Below are positions 43,930-52,524 of a stretch of 64,000 nt of DNA, in pieces. Within the stretch, counting starts at the first letter, position 1; every line of letters begins with the position of its first letter. The stretch is from assembly GCF_024499015.1 (NCBI RefSeq), contig NZ_CP098604.1:930001-994000 (forward strand), written 5' to 3'. Made by a program: the position numbers and the translations under genes. The DNA is from Xanthomonas hortorum pv. pelargonii. GTDB lineage: Bacteria > Pseudomonadota > Gammaproteobacteria > Xanthomonadales > Xanthomonadaceae. The notes below the pieces were generated by a model. That model had not been told where the DNA came from. It made no database searches and saw nothing but the letters and a program-made list of their open reading frames with translations.

Positions 43930-46900
43930 TCAATGAAAATCGCGCGAGGGCAGCTGCATTTCGCCGAGCAGCTCGCTGAGGTCGTACAGATCGCCGGCGA
44001 TGAGATGCTCCACGCCATCCACGCCATCCACGCGTTCCCAGCGGCCACGCACCGCCAGCAGGCGCGATTCCAGCAGTGCGCGGCGGCGGCGTGGCGCCAG
44101 GTGCGACCAGACGATGACGTTGATCATGCCGTGTTCGTCTTCCAGGGTGACGAAGATGGTGCCCTTGGCAGTGGCCGGGCGCTGGCGCTGGGTGACCAGG
44201 CCGGCGACATGCACACCGCTGCCATGACGGCGGCCTTGTAGTTCACGCAGGCCCAGGATGCGTCGCTGATGCATCTGCGGGCGCAGCAGCGCCATCGGGT
44301 GCTGGCGCAGACTCAGGCCGACCGAACGGTAATCGGCCAGGATCTCTTCGCCTGCGCGCGGCGCTTCAAATTCCACCGGGCGTTCTTCGGGGCTACCAGG
44401 CAGCAGCGGCCGACGCGCTTCCACGCCGGCCATCGCCCAGCGCGCGGCGTTACGGTTGCCCACCATGCCTTGCAAGGCGCCGGCTTCGGCCAATGCCAGG
44501 CGTGCCTTCTCATCGAGTGCGGCGCGCAGGCACAGATCGCCGATGTCGGCGAAGGCATGCTGCGCACGTGCGGCGACAATGCGCTTTGCCACCACTTCCG
44601 ATAATCCAGCGACCTGACGCATGCCCAGACGGATCGCCGGTTGTTCGCCAGGGTCTTCGTCGCTACACCATGGCCGGCCACCGACCAGCGTGTTGTCCCA
44701 GACGCTATGCAGCACATCCACCGGCAACACCTCCACGCGCGCACGCTCAGGACTGCCGCGTCGCGCGTCCTGCACGATCTGGCTGGCCGAATAGAAGCCC
44801 ATCGGCTGCGCATTGAGCAAGCCGCAGGCGAAGGCTGCAGGTTCGTGGCGTTTGAGCCAGCAGCTGGCGTAGACAAGTTTGGCGAACGAGGCGGCGTGGC
44901 TTTGCGGGAAGCCGTAGGAGCCGAAGCCTTTGATCTGTTCGAAGATCTGGTCGATGAAGGTGGAGGCGTAGCCTCTGTTCTGCATGCGTTCGCGCACGCG
45001 CGTGCGGTGCTGCTCCATGTCACCGCCACGGCGCCACGCTGCCATTGAACGGCGCAGATTGTCCGCTTCGCTCTCTGTGTATTCGGCGGCATGCATCAGC
45101 AGCTCCATCACCTGCTCCTGAAACAACGGCACACCCAGTGTTGGCTTGAGGATGTCTTCCACCTCCGGCGATGGATAGTTCACTTCCTCGCGTCCCTGCC
45201 GCCGGCGCAGATATGGATGCACCATATCGCCCTGAATCGGGCCAGGTCGCACGATCGCCACTTCGATCACCAGGTCGTAGAACACTGCGGGTTTGAGCCG
45301 CGGCAGCATCGCCATCTGGGCGCGCGATTCGATCTGGAATACGCCCACCGTGTCGGCGCGCTGGATCATCTTGTAGGTCGGCTTGTCGTCGCCTGGCAGC
45401 GTGGCGATGGTGTAATCGCGCCCGCGATGGCCGCGCACCAACTCCAATGTCTTGCGGATGCAGGTGAGCATGCCCAGCGCCAGGCAATCGACCTTGAGCA
45501 GCTTCATGGTTTCCAGATCGTCCTTGTCCCACTGGATGATGGTGCGATCGGCCATTGCCGCGTTTTCCACCGGCACCAACTGCGACAAGGGTTCGTCGGA
45601 GATGACGAATCCGCCGACATGCTGGGACAGATGCCGCGGGTGATCGCGCAGGTGTTCGGTTACCGCAAGAATCTTGTTGATCAGTGGATTGGCCAGATCG
45701 AATCCGGCTTCTTCGATGCGCTGCTCCATGGGCGTTTCGCCATTGCCCCAGCCATAGCAATTGGCCAACAGCGCGATCTGGTCCGGTGGCAGACCGAAGG
45801 CCTTGGCCACGTCGCGCACTGCGCTTTTGCCGCGATAGCAGATCACTGTCGCTGCCAGCGCAGCGCGTTCGCGACCGTATTTGCTGTAGACGTATTGCAG
45901 CACTTCCTCGCGCCGTTCGTGCTCGAAATCGACATCGATATCCGGTGGTTCGTCGCGTTTTTCGGAGAGAAACCTTGCCATCAGCAAACGGGTTTCATCC
46001 GGATTGACTGCGGTGATACCCAGCGCATAACACACCGCCGAATTGGCCGAAGACCCACGGCCCTGGCACAGGATGTGCTGATCACGTGCGAAGCGCACCA
46101 CATCTTGCACGGTGAGAAAGAATGCTTCGTAGTTTTTGTGGGCGATCAGCGCCAATTCCTTTTCGATGTCGGCGCGTACCTTGGCGGACACACCATCCGG
46201 CCACCGCTCACGCATGCCGGTTTCGGTGAGCTGGCGCAGATAACTCGCCGGCGTATGCCCTTGCGGCACCAGCTCTTTGGGATAGGTGTACTCAAGCTTG
46301 GAAATATCGAAGGTGCAGCGCTGTGCCAGGTCCACCGTGGCCTGCAACAGCGCATCCGGATAGATGTTGCCCAGGGCCCTGCGCGTGCGCAGATGGCGCT
46401 CGCCGTTGCGGAACAGGTGCGCGCCGCATTCGGCCAGCGGCAAGCTGTGGCGGATGGCGGTCAAGGTGTCCTGCACGATGCGCTCGCGCCGCTGCGCCAT
46501 ATGCACATCGCCGCTGGCCAAGGCGGTCATGCCCAGTTGCTGCGCCATCGCCTGCAAGGCGAGCAATCGCGCCGCATCGTCCTGCTCACGATGCAGTTCC
46601 ACCGCCAGAAATGCACGCTCTGCGAAGACGTGCTGCAACCAGGCACCCTGCTCGGCCTGCGGCTGCGCGCCGGGCAGCCACACCGCGAACACGCCGGGTG
46701 CGACATCGCGAAACTGCGCCTCCACCTCGGCGCGCCCCAACCGATACGCACCCTTGCTTGCCGCACGCCGTGCGGTGGTGATCAGCGCGCACAACTGCGG
46801 ATAGCCGTGCGCGTTTTCCACCAGCAGCACAAAGCGGGTGCCATCGACCAGGGTGAATTCGCTGCCGACGATCAAGCGCACGCCGGTAGCGCGCGAAGCT

Positions 46901-47136
46901 TCCAGCCCACGCACGATGCCGGCCAGCGAGCATTCGTCGGTAATGGCCAGTGCGCTGTAACCGCAGTGCTGCGCGCGTGCGAACAACTGCTCGGCACTGG
47001 AAGCACCACGCAGGAACGAAAAATCCGACAGGCAATGCAATTCGGCATACTTGGGCAGACCATCGGTCACCACCGCATGGGTGATGTCGTCGTTAGCCGC
47101 GCGCAATCGTGCTGCCACGTTCCAGGCGCGTGGCAT
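43930..47136 (-). CDS. dnaE2: Error-prone DNA polymerase DnaE2 (ImuC)
   Basis: 1068 residues. A PHP domain at the N-terminus ([20 protein letters not shown], then [12 protein letters not shown]) is followed by the C-family polymerase core ([40 protein letters not shown] with the catalytic Asp pair), helix-hairpin-helix motifs and a C-terminal OB-fold ([17 protein letters not shown]). With ImuA and ImuB it performs SOS-induced mutagenic lesion bypass. ATG 47136 is the first start in frame, as an in-frame TGA lies at 47158-47160. A better-looking N-terminus ([15 protein letters not shown]) begins at ATG 47189 one base out of frame, so a 1-bp loss in a C run may have shortened the protein. Confidence 0.95.
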   Translation of the reverse strand: MPRAWNVAARLRAANDDITHAVVTDGLPKYAELHCLSDFSFLRGASSAEQLFARAQHCGYSALAITDECSLAGIVRGLEASRATGVRLIVGSEFTLVDGTRFVLLVENAHGYPQLCALITTARRAASKGAYRLGRAEVEAQFRDVAPGVFAVWLPGAQPQAEQGAWLQHVFAERAFLAVELHREQDDAARLLALQAMAQQLGMTALASGDVHMAQRRERIVQDTLTAIRHSLPLAECGAHLFRNGERHLRTRRALGNIYPDALLQATVDLAQRCTFDISKLEYTYPKELVPQGHTPASYLRQLTETGMRERWPDGVSAKVRADIEKELALIAHKNYEAFFLTVQDVVRFARDQHILCQGRGSSANSAVCYALGITAVNPDETRLLMARFLSEKRDEPPDIDVDFEHERREEVLQYVYSKYGRERAALAATVICYRGKSAVRDVAKAFGLPPDQIALLANCYGWGNGETPMEQRIEEAGFDLANPLINKILAVTEHLRDHPRHLSQHVGGFVISDEPLSQLVPVENAAMADRTIIQWDKDDLETMKLLKVDCLALGMLTCIRKTLELVRGHRGRDYTIATLPGDDKPTYKMIQRADTVGVFQIESRAQMAMLPRLKPAVFYDLVIEVAIVRPGPIQGDMVHPYLRRRQGREEVNYPSPEVEDILKPTLGVPLFQEQVMELLMHAAEYTESEADNLRRSMAAWRRGGDMEQHRTRVRERMQNRGYASTFIDQIFEQIKGFGSYGFPQSHAASFAKLVYASCWLKRHEPAAFACGLLNAQPMGFYSASQIVQDARRGSPERARVEVLPVDVLHSVWDNTLVGGRPWCSDEDPGEQPAIRLGMRQVAGLSEVVAKRIVAARAQHAFADIGDLCLRAALDEKARLALAEAGALQGMVGNRNAARWAMAGVEARRPLLPGSPEERPVEFEAPRAGEEILADYRSVGLSLRQHPMALLRPQMHQRRILGLRELQGRRHGSGVHVAGLVTQRQRPATAKGTIFVTLEDEHGMINVIVWSHLAPRRRRALLESRLLAVRGRWERVDGVDGVEHLIAGDLYDLSELLGEMQLPSRDFH

Positions 47137-47355
47137 GCGCCCGCCGGGGTGTCGCGGTCAACACCGTCGACGGCGTCATCCCAGCTCATGGGCGCACATC
47201 TTCAATATCGCGCTGCCACCACACCGTCTTTCCAGTGAGCCGCAGATCGCCTCGTTGCAGATGCTCTTTCCCTGCGGGGCATCGGGTGCTTGCGGCACCG
47301 CTGCAATGACCACCCGGACAAGCAGTGCTCGGTTGGCGCAGGGGCATGGGGCGGA

Positions 47356-48774
47356 TCATGCGAACCACCCATGCAACATCCAGCCATCCACACGGCCGGG
47401 TGCGGCGAATGCCCAACCACGTCGGCCGCGCGCAGTTTCTACGACGTAATAGTCGCGACGTGCTTCGTCGTCGTCCCACCAGCCGCTTTCCAATCGCTCA
47501 GGACCGGAGACGATGCGCAACTGCGCATCGTGCAAGGGCACCGGCTGCGGCAACAACCAGGTGGGGCGCGGCGGGCGCGGGGGTGCATCGGTTTCGCGCT
47601 CCGTATCGCCGATGGCGCGACGCCAGGCGCGTTCCGGGCGCGGGTCGTCGGCCGGCAGCACGCGATACACCGCCTCATCGCCCAGCCGCGCGCGCAGGCG
47701 CTCGCGCAGCTGCGGCCATTCCACCGATTGCTGCGCGCGTTGATCGAACAGATCGCGCATGGCCGGCACGAACGGTGGCAGCTGCCGCGCCAGCAAGCGC
47801 ATCGCCACCACCGGCCGCGGGATCTCCACCCGCTCCAGCCGGTTGCGTGCAAGCTCGAACAACAGCGTGGGCGCACGCTCCGGCGTCAGCAGGCCGATCT
47901 CGACATCGGTGGCGCCTTGTTCGTGTTCCAGCCGCAGCAAAAACCGTTGCACGCCGCCATCGCGGATGGACAGATACGTGCACAGATCGCCGATCAAACG
48001 GCGCAGCGGGAACAGCAGCGCCGGATGCATTTCCACCTCGTAGCCCAGTTCCACACGCTGGTCGAAATGATCTGGCGGTGCGTAACACTCCAAGGGGTCG
48101 TCGACCTGGCCGTAGAGGCGGTCTAGGTGATCGAGTAGTCCTGCACCGAAACGCCGGCGCAGCCCATCGCGCGGCAATGCACGCACCGCAGCCAGCGTAC
48201 GCACGCCCATGTGCTGCAGGCGCTCGCCGACATCGCCGGGCAAGGCGGCACGACGTACCGGCACCTTGTCGAGCGTGCTGTGCAAAGCCGGCAACTGCGT
48301 CACCACCATGCCGTCGCGCAAGCCGGCCAGCACGCGCGCGGCGCGCGGTGTAGGTGCCAATGCAAGCCGGTGCTGGAAGCCCAAGGCCTGCAGTTCATCG
48401 CGCAGGCGCCGCTCGAAACGTGGCCAGGGACCGAACAGCCGAAAACTGGCGCCGGCTTCCAGCACGATGGCGCGCGACCATTGCTGGCTCACCAACGAAC
48501 TATGCCGATACGCCCACGCTGCGAGAAACCGCTGCGTGCGCGCCTCAGCCTGCGCCTCGTAATCGATGGTGCGCACATTGGCCATCAACGCATGCGCCGC
48601 CGACAGCCGCATGCCGGCTTTCAGACCGGCGGCAGACGCCGCTGCGTTGACCGAATGCAGGCTGCGCAACTGCGCCGGCCCTTCGACCAGCACCAACGGC
48701 GCGTGCGGCTCTTCCAGACGCCGAAGGACAGCGTCCAGCGCCAGCTGCGGCAGCAATAGGCAGGCCCACAACAT
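47356..48774 (-). CDS. imuB: ImuB, catalytically inactive Y-family polymerase homologue
   Basis: 472 residues. A Y-family fold is recognisable, but the N-terminus (MLWACLLLPQLALDAVLRRL) lacks the metal-binding Asp of active polymerases. The usual SIDE motif is replaced by VLEAGASFRLFG, as in known ImuB proteins that act as scaffolds linking DnaE2 and the beta clamp. A helix-hairpin-helix and little-finger region follow, with a C-terminal extension rich in Arg and Trp. It is the third gene of the lexA2 cassette, 9 nt after the imuA stop. A gap of about 220 bp separates it from dnaE2. Confidence 0.93.
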   Translation of the reverse strand: MLWACLLLPQLALDAVLRRLEEPHAPLVLVEGPAQLRSLHSVNAAASAAGLKAGMRLSAAHALMANVRTIDYEAQAEARTQRFLAAWAYRHSSLVSQQWSRAIVLEAGASFRLFGPWPRFERRLRDELQALGFQHRLALAPTPRAARVLAGLRDGMVVTQLPALHSTLDKVPVRRAALPGDVGERLQHMGVRTLAAVRALPRDGLRRRFGAGLLDHLDRLYGQVDDPLECYAPPDHFDQRVELGYEVEMHPALLFPLRRLIGDLCTYLSIRDGGVQRFLLRLEHEQGATDVEIGLLTPERAPTLLFELARNRLERVEIPRPVVAMRLLARQLPPFVPAMRDLFDQRAQQSVEWPQLRERLRARLGDEAVYRVLPADDPRPERAWRRAIGDTERETDAPPRPPRPTWLLPQPVPLHDAQLRIVSGPERLESGWWDDDEARRDYYVVETARGRRGWAFAAPGRVDGWMLHGWFA

Positions 48775-48783
48775 GCGCGCGCC

Positions 48784-49437
48784 TCAATGCGCCAGCCGCA
48801 ACGGCTGCGAGGGGACCTGCCCACCGCGGCATTTGCGCACCTGCCAGGCATCGCGCTCGGGCAGAAATTCCAGCCGCAAGGCGGCCGGCGATGCATTGAC
48901 CGCATGCTTGCGGTCGCGCAATGCGAAGGCGCAGCAATTACCGCTGTCGGCGGCGACTTGTAGCCGCCGCAACGCGCGCGCATCGCCGGTCTGCGGCCAG
49001 CCCAATACCGCCGCGCAGGCACCGCTGCGCAGGCATTGTTCGAACGCCCACAAGGCGTCGCGCGGCTCGGCCTGCACCACTTCCAGATGTTCCAGCACCA
49101 CCCCGCCGGCCTGCCAGGCCGGTGCGTAGGGAATGAACGGCGGCGCCACCAGCACCACCCGGCTGCTGGCGCCGGTCATGCGCGCCAATGTGGGCAACAA
49201 CAATGCGATCTCGCCTACGCCGTGCGCGGGCAACAGCAATTCGGTCAGTGCCCGCCGCGGCCAGCCACCATCGGGCAGCAGCGCATCCAGTGCGGCATGC
49301 CCAGTGGATTCGCCGCCATGGGCAATGGCCGTGCCGTGACCTGCGCGCCAGACTGTGCGCGCGGCCAGCAGGGCGTCCAGCGGCAGTACGACTGCCGCGT
49401 TGCCGTCCTGCCTGATGCGCGCGGGCTCCTGGCTCAT
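48784..49437 (-). CDS. imuA: ImuA, RecA-like SOS mutagenesis protein
   Basis: 217 residues. ImuA proteins resemble a degenerate RecA/SulA domain. Visible are the leader GHAALDALLPDGGWPRRALTE, the strand EIALLLPTLARMTGASSRVV and WAFEQCLRSGACAAVLGWPQ. The Walker A motif is not canonical. It works with ImuB and DnaE2 in translesion synthesis. ATG 49437 is 1 nt past the lexA2 stop, so the two are translationally coupled. Confidence 0.92.
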   Translation of the reverse strand: MSQEPARIRQDGNAAVVLPLDALLAARTVWRAGHGTAIAHGGESTGHAALDALLPDGGWPRRALTELLLPAHGVGEIALLLPTLARMTGASSRVVLVAPPFIPYAPAWQAGGVVLEHLEVVQAEPRDALWAFEQCLRSGACAAVLGWPQTGDARALRRLQVAADSGNCCAFALRDRKHAVNASPAALRLEFLPERDAWQVRKCRGGQVPSQPLRLAH

Positions 49438-49438
49438 C

Positions 49439-50056
49439 TCAACCCTGCCGGATGAGACCGCAATACAGCCCTTCGATCGCAAAGTCGGCATCGGCGGCGA
49501 CCACGATCGGCGCATGCGCGCGATTGCGCGGCAACAGTCGAATGCGCTCTGCCCCGCGCTCCAGTCGCTTGATGGTGATTTCGCCATCCACCCGCGCCAC
49601 CACGATCTGCCCATCGCGCGCATCGTTGCTGCGATGCACGCCAACCAGATCGCCGTCCAGAATGCCATCGTCGATCATCGAGTCGCCTTGCACCTGCAAC
49701 AGATAATCCGGGCGCAGCGAGAACAGCGCGCGGTCCAGCCACAGCTGGCGATCCAGCCCGATATCCGCCCCGATCGGCACACCGGCCGCCACCCGCCCCA
49801 GCACCGGCAAGGCCAGCACCGCATCGCGCGCCGGATCAGGCCTCATCCGGCCTGGCACGCGGATGCCGCGCTTTTGATTGGGCAGCAGCTCGATCAACCC
49901 GGCCTCGGCCAGTGCCTGCACGTGCTTTTGCGCGGCATTGCGCGAGGCGAAGCCGAATGCCTGCGCAATCTCGGCCAGGCTGGGCGACACCCCTGCGCGG
50001 GCCTGTTCCTGCAGAAAGATCAGCACCGCCGCACGTTTGGGAGAGAGAGGTTCCAT
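49439..50056 (-). CDS. lexA2: SOS repressor LexA2 of the mutagenesis cassette
   Basis: 205 residues. A winged helix-turn-helix (about 5-65: SLAEIAQAFGFASRNAAQKH) is followed by the self-cleavage domain: cleavage site A91-G92 in GRVAAGVPIG, catalytic S126 in QGDSMIDDGILDGD and K163 in GEITIKRLE. It represses its own operon until activated RecA triggers autocleavage. ATG 50056 was selected because the longer frame would run through its own operator at 50083-50098. Xanthomonads carry two LexA proteins; this divergent one heads the imuA-imuB-dnaE2 operon. Confidence 0.95.
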   Translation of the reverse strand: MEPLSPKRAAVLIFLQEQARAGVSPSLAEIAQAFGFASRNAAQKHVQALAEAGLIELLPNQKRGIRVPGRMRPDPARDAVLALPVLGRVAAGVPIGADIGLDRQLWLDRALFSLRPDYLLQVQGDSMIDDGILDGDLVGVHRSNDARDGQIVVARVDGEITIKRLERGAERIRLLPRNRAHAPIVVAADADFAIEGLYCGLIRQG

Positions 50057-50082
50057 GGAAGAAAACGGCCAGCCGGGACTAG

Positions 50083-50098
50083 GTGTACATTTGTACAC
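50083..50098. promoter_or_regulatory. LexA2-type SOS box
   Basis: The perfect dyad GTGTACATTTGTACAC lies 27 bp upstream of the lexA2 start. Its core TGTACA-N2-TGTACA layout is what I recall for the LexA2 site of xanthomonads; it differs from the TTAGTA-type site of LexA1. It should make the cassette autoregulated and DNA-damage inducible. Confidence 0.85.
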
Positions 50099-50160
50099 CC
50101 CTCGGTCGCAGCAGGCGAGATTGGCCAACTCAGCTTGCTGAGCCGATTCAGCGAGCGAGC

Positions 50161-50197
50161 TTGCGACGGACCGGGCAACGAGTTATAACTTACGTAA
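50161..50197 (+). promoter_or_regulatory. Promoter and candidate operator of the AbrB/Doc pair
   Basis: TTGCGA (50161-50166), 17 nt, then TATAAC (50184-50189) form a good sigma-70 promoter 26 bp before the antitoxin ATG. The palindrome TTACGTAA sits just downstream of the -10 box, at the expected start point, a usual place for antitoxin autoregulation. A 63-bp imperfect inverted repeat (GTCGCA at 50105 to TGCGAC at about 50162-50167) separates it from the LexA2 box. Confidence 0.6.
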
Positions 50198-50214
50198 TAA
50201 CAAAGGGCGCCGCC

Positions 50215-50436
50215 ATGAAACTCAAGATCACCTCCATCGGCAATTCCGCCGGCGTCATCCTGCCCAAGGAACTGCTGGCCCGTCTGCGCCTGGGCAAGGG
50301 CGACGAACTGTATGCGCTGGAAACGCCCGACGGCATCAAGCTGACCGCGTTCGACCCGACCCTGGCCGCGCAGATGGAGGTGGCCGAGCAGGTGATGCGT
50401 GAGGATCGGCAGGTGCTGCACAAGTTGGCCAAATGA
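50215..50436 (+). CDS. AbrB/MazE-type antitoxin
   Basis: 73 residues. The SpoVT/AbrB swapped-hairpin domain is clear at the N-terminus: MKLKITSIGNSAGVILPKEL, then LARLRLGKGDELYALETPDG. The C-terminal tail (about 48-73) would wrap the toxin. The stop overlaps the toxin ATG by 4 nt. The antitoxin both neutralises the Doc toxin and represses the operon in such systems. It lies divergent from the lexA2 cassette. Confidence 0.9.
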   Translation: MKLKITSIGNSAGVILPKELLARLRLGKGDELYALETPDGIKLTAFDPTLAAQMEVAEQVMREDRQVLHKLAK

Positions 50437-50870
50437 ACACGCGCATGGTCGTCTGGATCGAGCGCGCGCTTGCCTTGGCAATACACGAACGTCAGTTGAG
50501 CGAGCACGGTGGCGCAGCTGGCGTGCGTGATGAAGCCTTGCTGGATTCGGCGCTGGCACGCCCGCAACAGTTGTTCTCCTACGGCGATCCCCCGCCCGAC
50601 CTGGTGGAACTGACTGCGAGCCTGGCCTATGGGCTGGCACGCAATCACCCGTTTGTGGATGGCAACAAGCGCACCGCCCATGTCTGCTATCGCGTCTTTC
50701 TTGGACTCAATGGTGCTGAGCTCATTGCGTCGCAAGAAGACAAGTACGTCGCCATGATGCAATTGGCCGATGGCGCCTGGAGCGAGAAGCAGTTTGCGCA
50801 GTGGCTACGGGCTAGGGTGCGCTTGCGTGACGACCGGCATATCCATGAGACACGACCCACCTATGGCTGA
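50433..50870 (+). CDS. doc: Doc-type Fic-fold toxin of a toxin-antitoxin pair
   Basis: 145 residues. The Doc/Fic motif H72-PFVDGNKR (HxFxDGNKR) is intact, including the His and the Lys in place of Gly typical of Doc kinases that phosphorylate EF-Tu and block translation. The length fits Doc (about 126-135 residues) with a short C-terminal extension. It is paired with an AbrB-type antitoxin rather than Phd, a less common but known combination. The 4-nt overlap indicates translational coupling. Confidence 0.9.
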   Translation: MNTRMVVWIERALALAIHERQLSEHGGAAGVRDEALLDSALARPQQLFSYGDPPPDLVELTASLAYGLARNHPFVDGNKRTAHVCYRVFLGLNGAELIASQEDKYVAMMQLADGAWSEKQFAQWLRARVRLRDDRHIHETRPTYG

Positions 50871-51110
50871 GCATCCCTCGGGCTGATAGCACTCTGCTTT
50901 GCGCTCGTCCCATGCAGCCGTGCAGAGCGTTTCTACTTCCGTCATCAGCGGTCTCGTTGCACTGTGCACAGTGAAGAATGCAAGCAAGCACGGCGTCAAT
51001 ATCGCTGAAGCCTGGGCGTGCAGCCGCTCACGCAACACTGGCCATCCCTGGCCGTGCCGCTGCTACGCAACGCGTTACGCTCGTTACGCAGTCTGTTGCG
51101 TCAGCTACGC

Positions 51111-52415
51111 TCAGTCCTTCGCATACACCACACCCAACTTGTCGATCTCGTCGCCGGCGCGGCCGGTGAAACCGGCGATATGCCAGCCGCTCGGCGCGGT
51201 CAGCGTGTAGGTCTCGCTGCTCGGTGTGCCCACCTGCACGCTGCGGCCTTTGTTGGTGCGCAGGCTCAACGAAAATACGCGGGTGCGGTCGTTGTACTTG
51301 CCCACCGTGAATGTGGCCGAGGACAACGTTTCGTTGGCACCCAGCGACAACGTCGTCGCCTGCCCACCGCTGCCGCCGTGCGCGAGCAGCTTGCCGCTGT
51401 CCAGGATCACACCCAGGCCATCCAGACGCGCGCCACCGCGCAGGGTCACCCCGCTGAGCGGGCGACCGCCGGTGTTGCCGGCCAGGTCGTTGAACGGGAT
51501 ACCGTGCGGGCCACCGAACTGGTCGCTGGTGCGCAGTCGATCGCCCACTGCCCAACCGAACTGCGCATGCAGTGGGTAATGGTCGGACAGGGGCTTGCCT
51601 GCACTGTCGTAGAAGCCGCCGCCATCGAGCTGATAGCGGTTGGCCACCAGGGTCAGTTGCGGCGCATCGCGGTACAGGATCTTGTCGACCACCTCGCAGC
51701 TGTTGGTGGGTGGCGTGCCGCACAGCAGCGGTGCGGCGCCGGCCGCCGGTGCGCTGCCCTTGATCAATTCCAGCCATGGATCGGTCAGGCCGTTGGAGGC
51801 GATCAGCTCGCGGATATTGTCGTCGCTGCGGGTATAGCGCGTGTTGGAATCCATCATCACCAGCACCGCGTTACCGGCCGACCAGGTCTGGATGAACTGC
51901 GCCAGCTGGCCGATATTGGCACGGCGTGCGGACAGATCGCCCGCTTCGACACCGGCATTGGGATGCGCGTTGTAGACATCCAGCAACACGCCATCGGCCA
52001 GGCGCACGCGCATGTAACTGAAACCCTTCGGGGTCAGGCAGTCGGTGCCGTTGCACTGATTCCACTTGATCCGGGTGAAGTCGCTGAAGGGATAGTTGCT
52101 GAGCGTATTGAGCCCGTCGCCGAAGGCAGCGCCGCCACTGGTGGCGGTGCGGTACGGATGCGCATCCCCCGCGTACAACGTGGCGTGGTAGTTGAAGTCT
52201 TCCTGCACATTGACCAGGCCGTAAGGTGCCAATTTCGGCGCCAGCAGTGCGGTGTTGGTGGCCGGCGTTCCGCTGGACAGCCCTTCGGGCAGGCCGGCGA
52301 CGTTGTAAGTCAGCACGTCGAGGACGCCGACGTTTGTTTGTGCCTGGGCGATGCTTGCACAGGGAAGACCGAGCGTGATTCCGAGACTGACGAGAGTACG
52401 TAGCTGGTGGAGCAT
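51111..52415 (-). CDS. Secreted EEP-family phosphohydrolase with C-terminal jacalin-like lectin domain
   Basis: 434 residues. A signal peptide (about 1-26) leads an endonuclease/exonuclease/phosphatase domain (about 30-275) with the expected residues: Asn in LTYNVAGLP, Glu in NVQEDF, His in YNAHPNAGV, Asp-x-Asn in MMDSNTRY and KPLSDHYPLH near its end. The family includes sphingomyelinases and inositol-polyphosphate phosphatases. Residues about 300-434 look like a jacalin-related lectin: GGPHGIPFNDL, LRGGARLDGLGVIL, HGGSGGQATTLSLG, LSLRTNKGRSVQVG and GWHIAGFTGRAGDEIDKLGV. It follows the acid phosphatase gene on the same strand, with a hairpin between them. Confidence 0.85.
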   Translation of the reverse strand: MLHQLRTLVSLGITLGLPCASIAQAQTNVGVLDVLTYNVAGLPEGLSSGTPATNTALLAPKLAPYGLVNVQEDFNYHATLYAGDAHPYRTATSGGAAFGDGLNTLSNYPFSDFTRIKWNQCNGTDCLTPKGFSYMRVRLADGVLLDVYNAHPNAGVEAGDLSARRANIGQLAQFIQTWSAGNAVLVMMDSNTRYTRSDDNIRELIASNGLTDPWLELIKGSAPAAGAAPLLCGTPPTNSCEVVDKILYRDAPQLTLVANRYQLDGGGFYDSAGKPLSDHYPLHAQFGWAVGDRLRTSDQFGGPHGIPFNDLAGNTGGRPLSGVTLRGGARLDGLGVILDSGKLLAHGGSGGQATTLSLGANETLSSATFTVGKYNDRTRVFSLSLRTNKGRSVQVGTPSSETYTLTAPSGWHIAGFTGRAGDEIDKLGVVYAKD

Positions 52416-52493
52416 AAATCGCCTCTTGCAGTGATAAGAAACAGCGGCTGGCACGGTGGCCAGAGAAACGGCGCTCATGCGCCGATGCAACCA

Positions 52494-52519
52494 CACGCGC
52501 CGGTCGTGGCCGGCGCGTG
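52494..52519 (-). terminator. Hairpin between acid phosphatase and EEP-lectin genes
   Basis: CACGCGCCGG (52494-52503) pairs perfectly with CCGGCGCGTG (52510-52519) across a 6-nt loop, 6 bp after the phosphatase stop (reading leftward). There is no T-run, so it may only attenuate transcription into the EEP-lectin gene or protect the upstream mRNA end. Confidence 0.5.
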
Positions 52520-52524
52520 CAGCG

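Noticed and set aside
45091..47238. Long plus-strand frame opposite dnaE2
   Set aside because: Antisense shadow of a strongly supported polymerase gene; low-complexity His/Gln/Arg-rich translation typical of reversed GC-rich genes.
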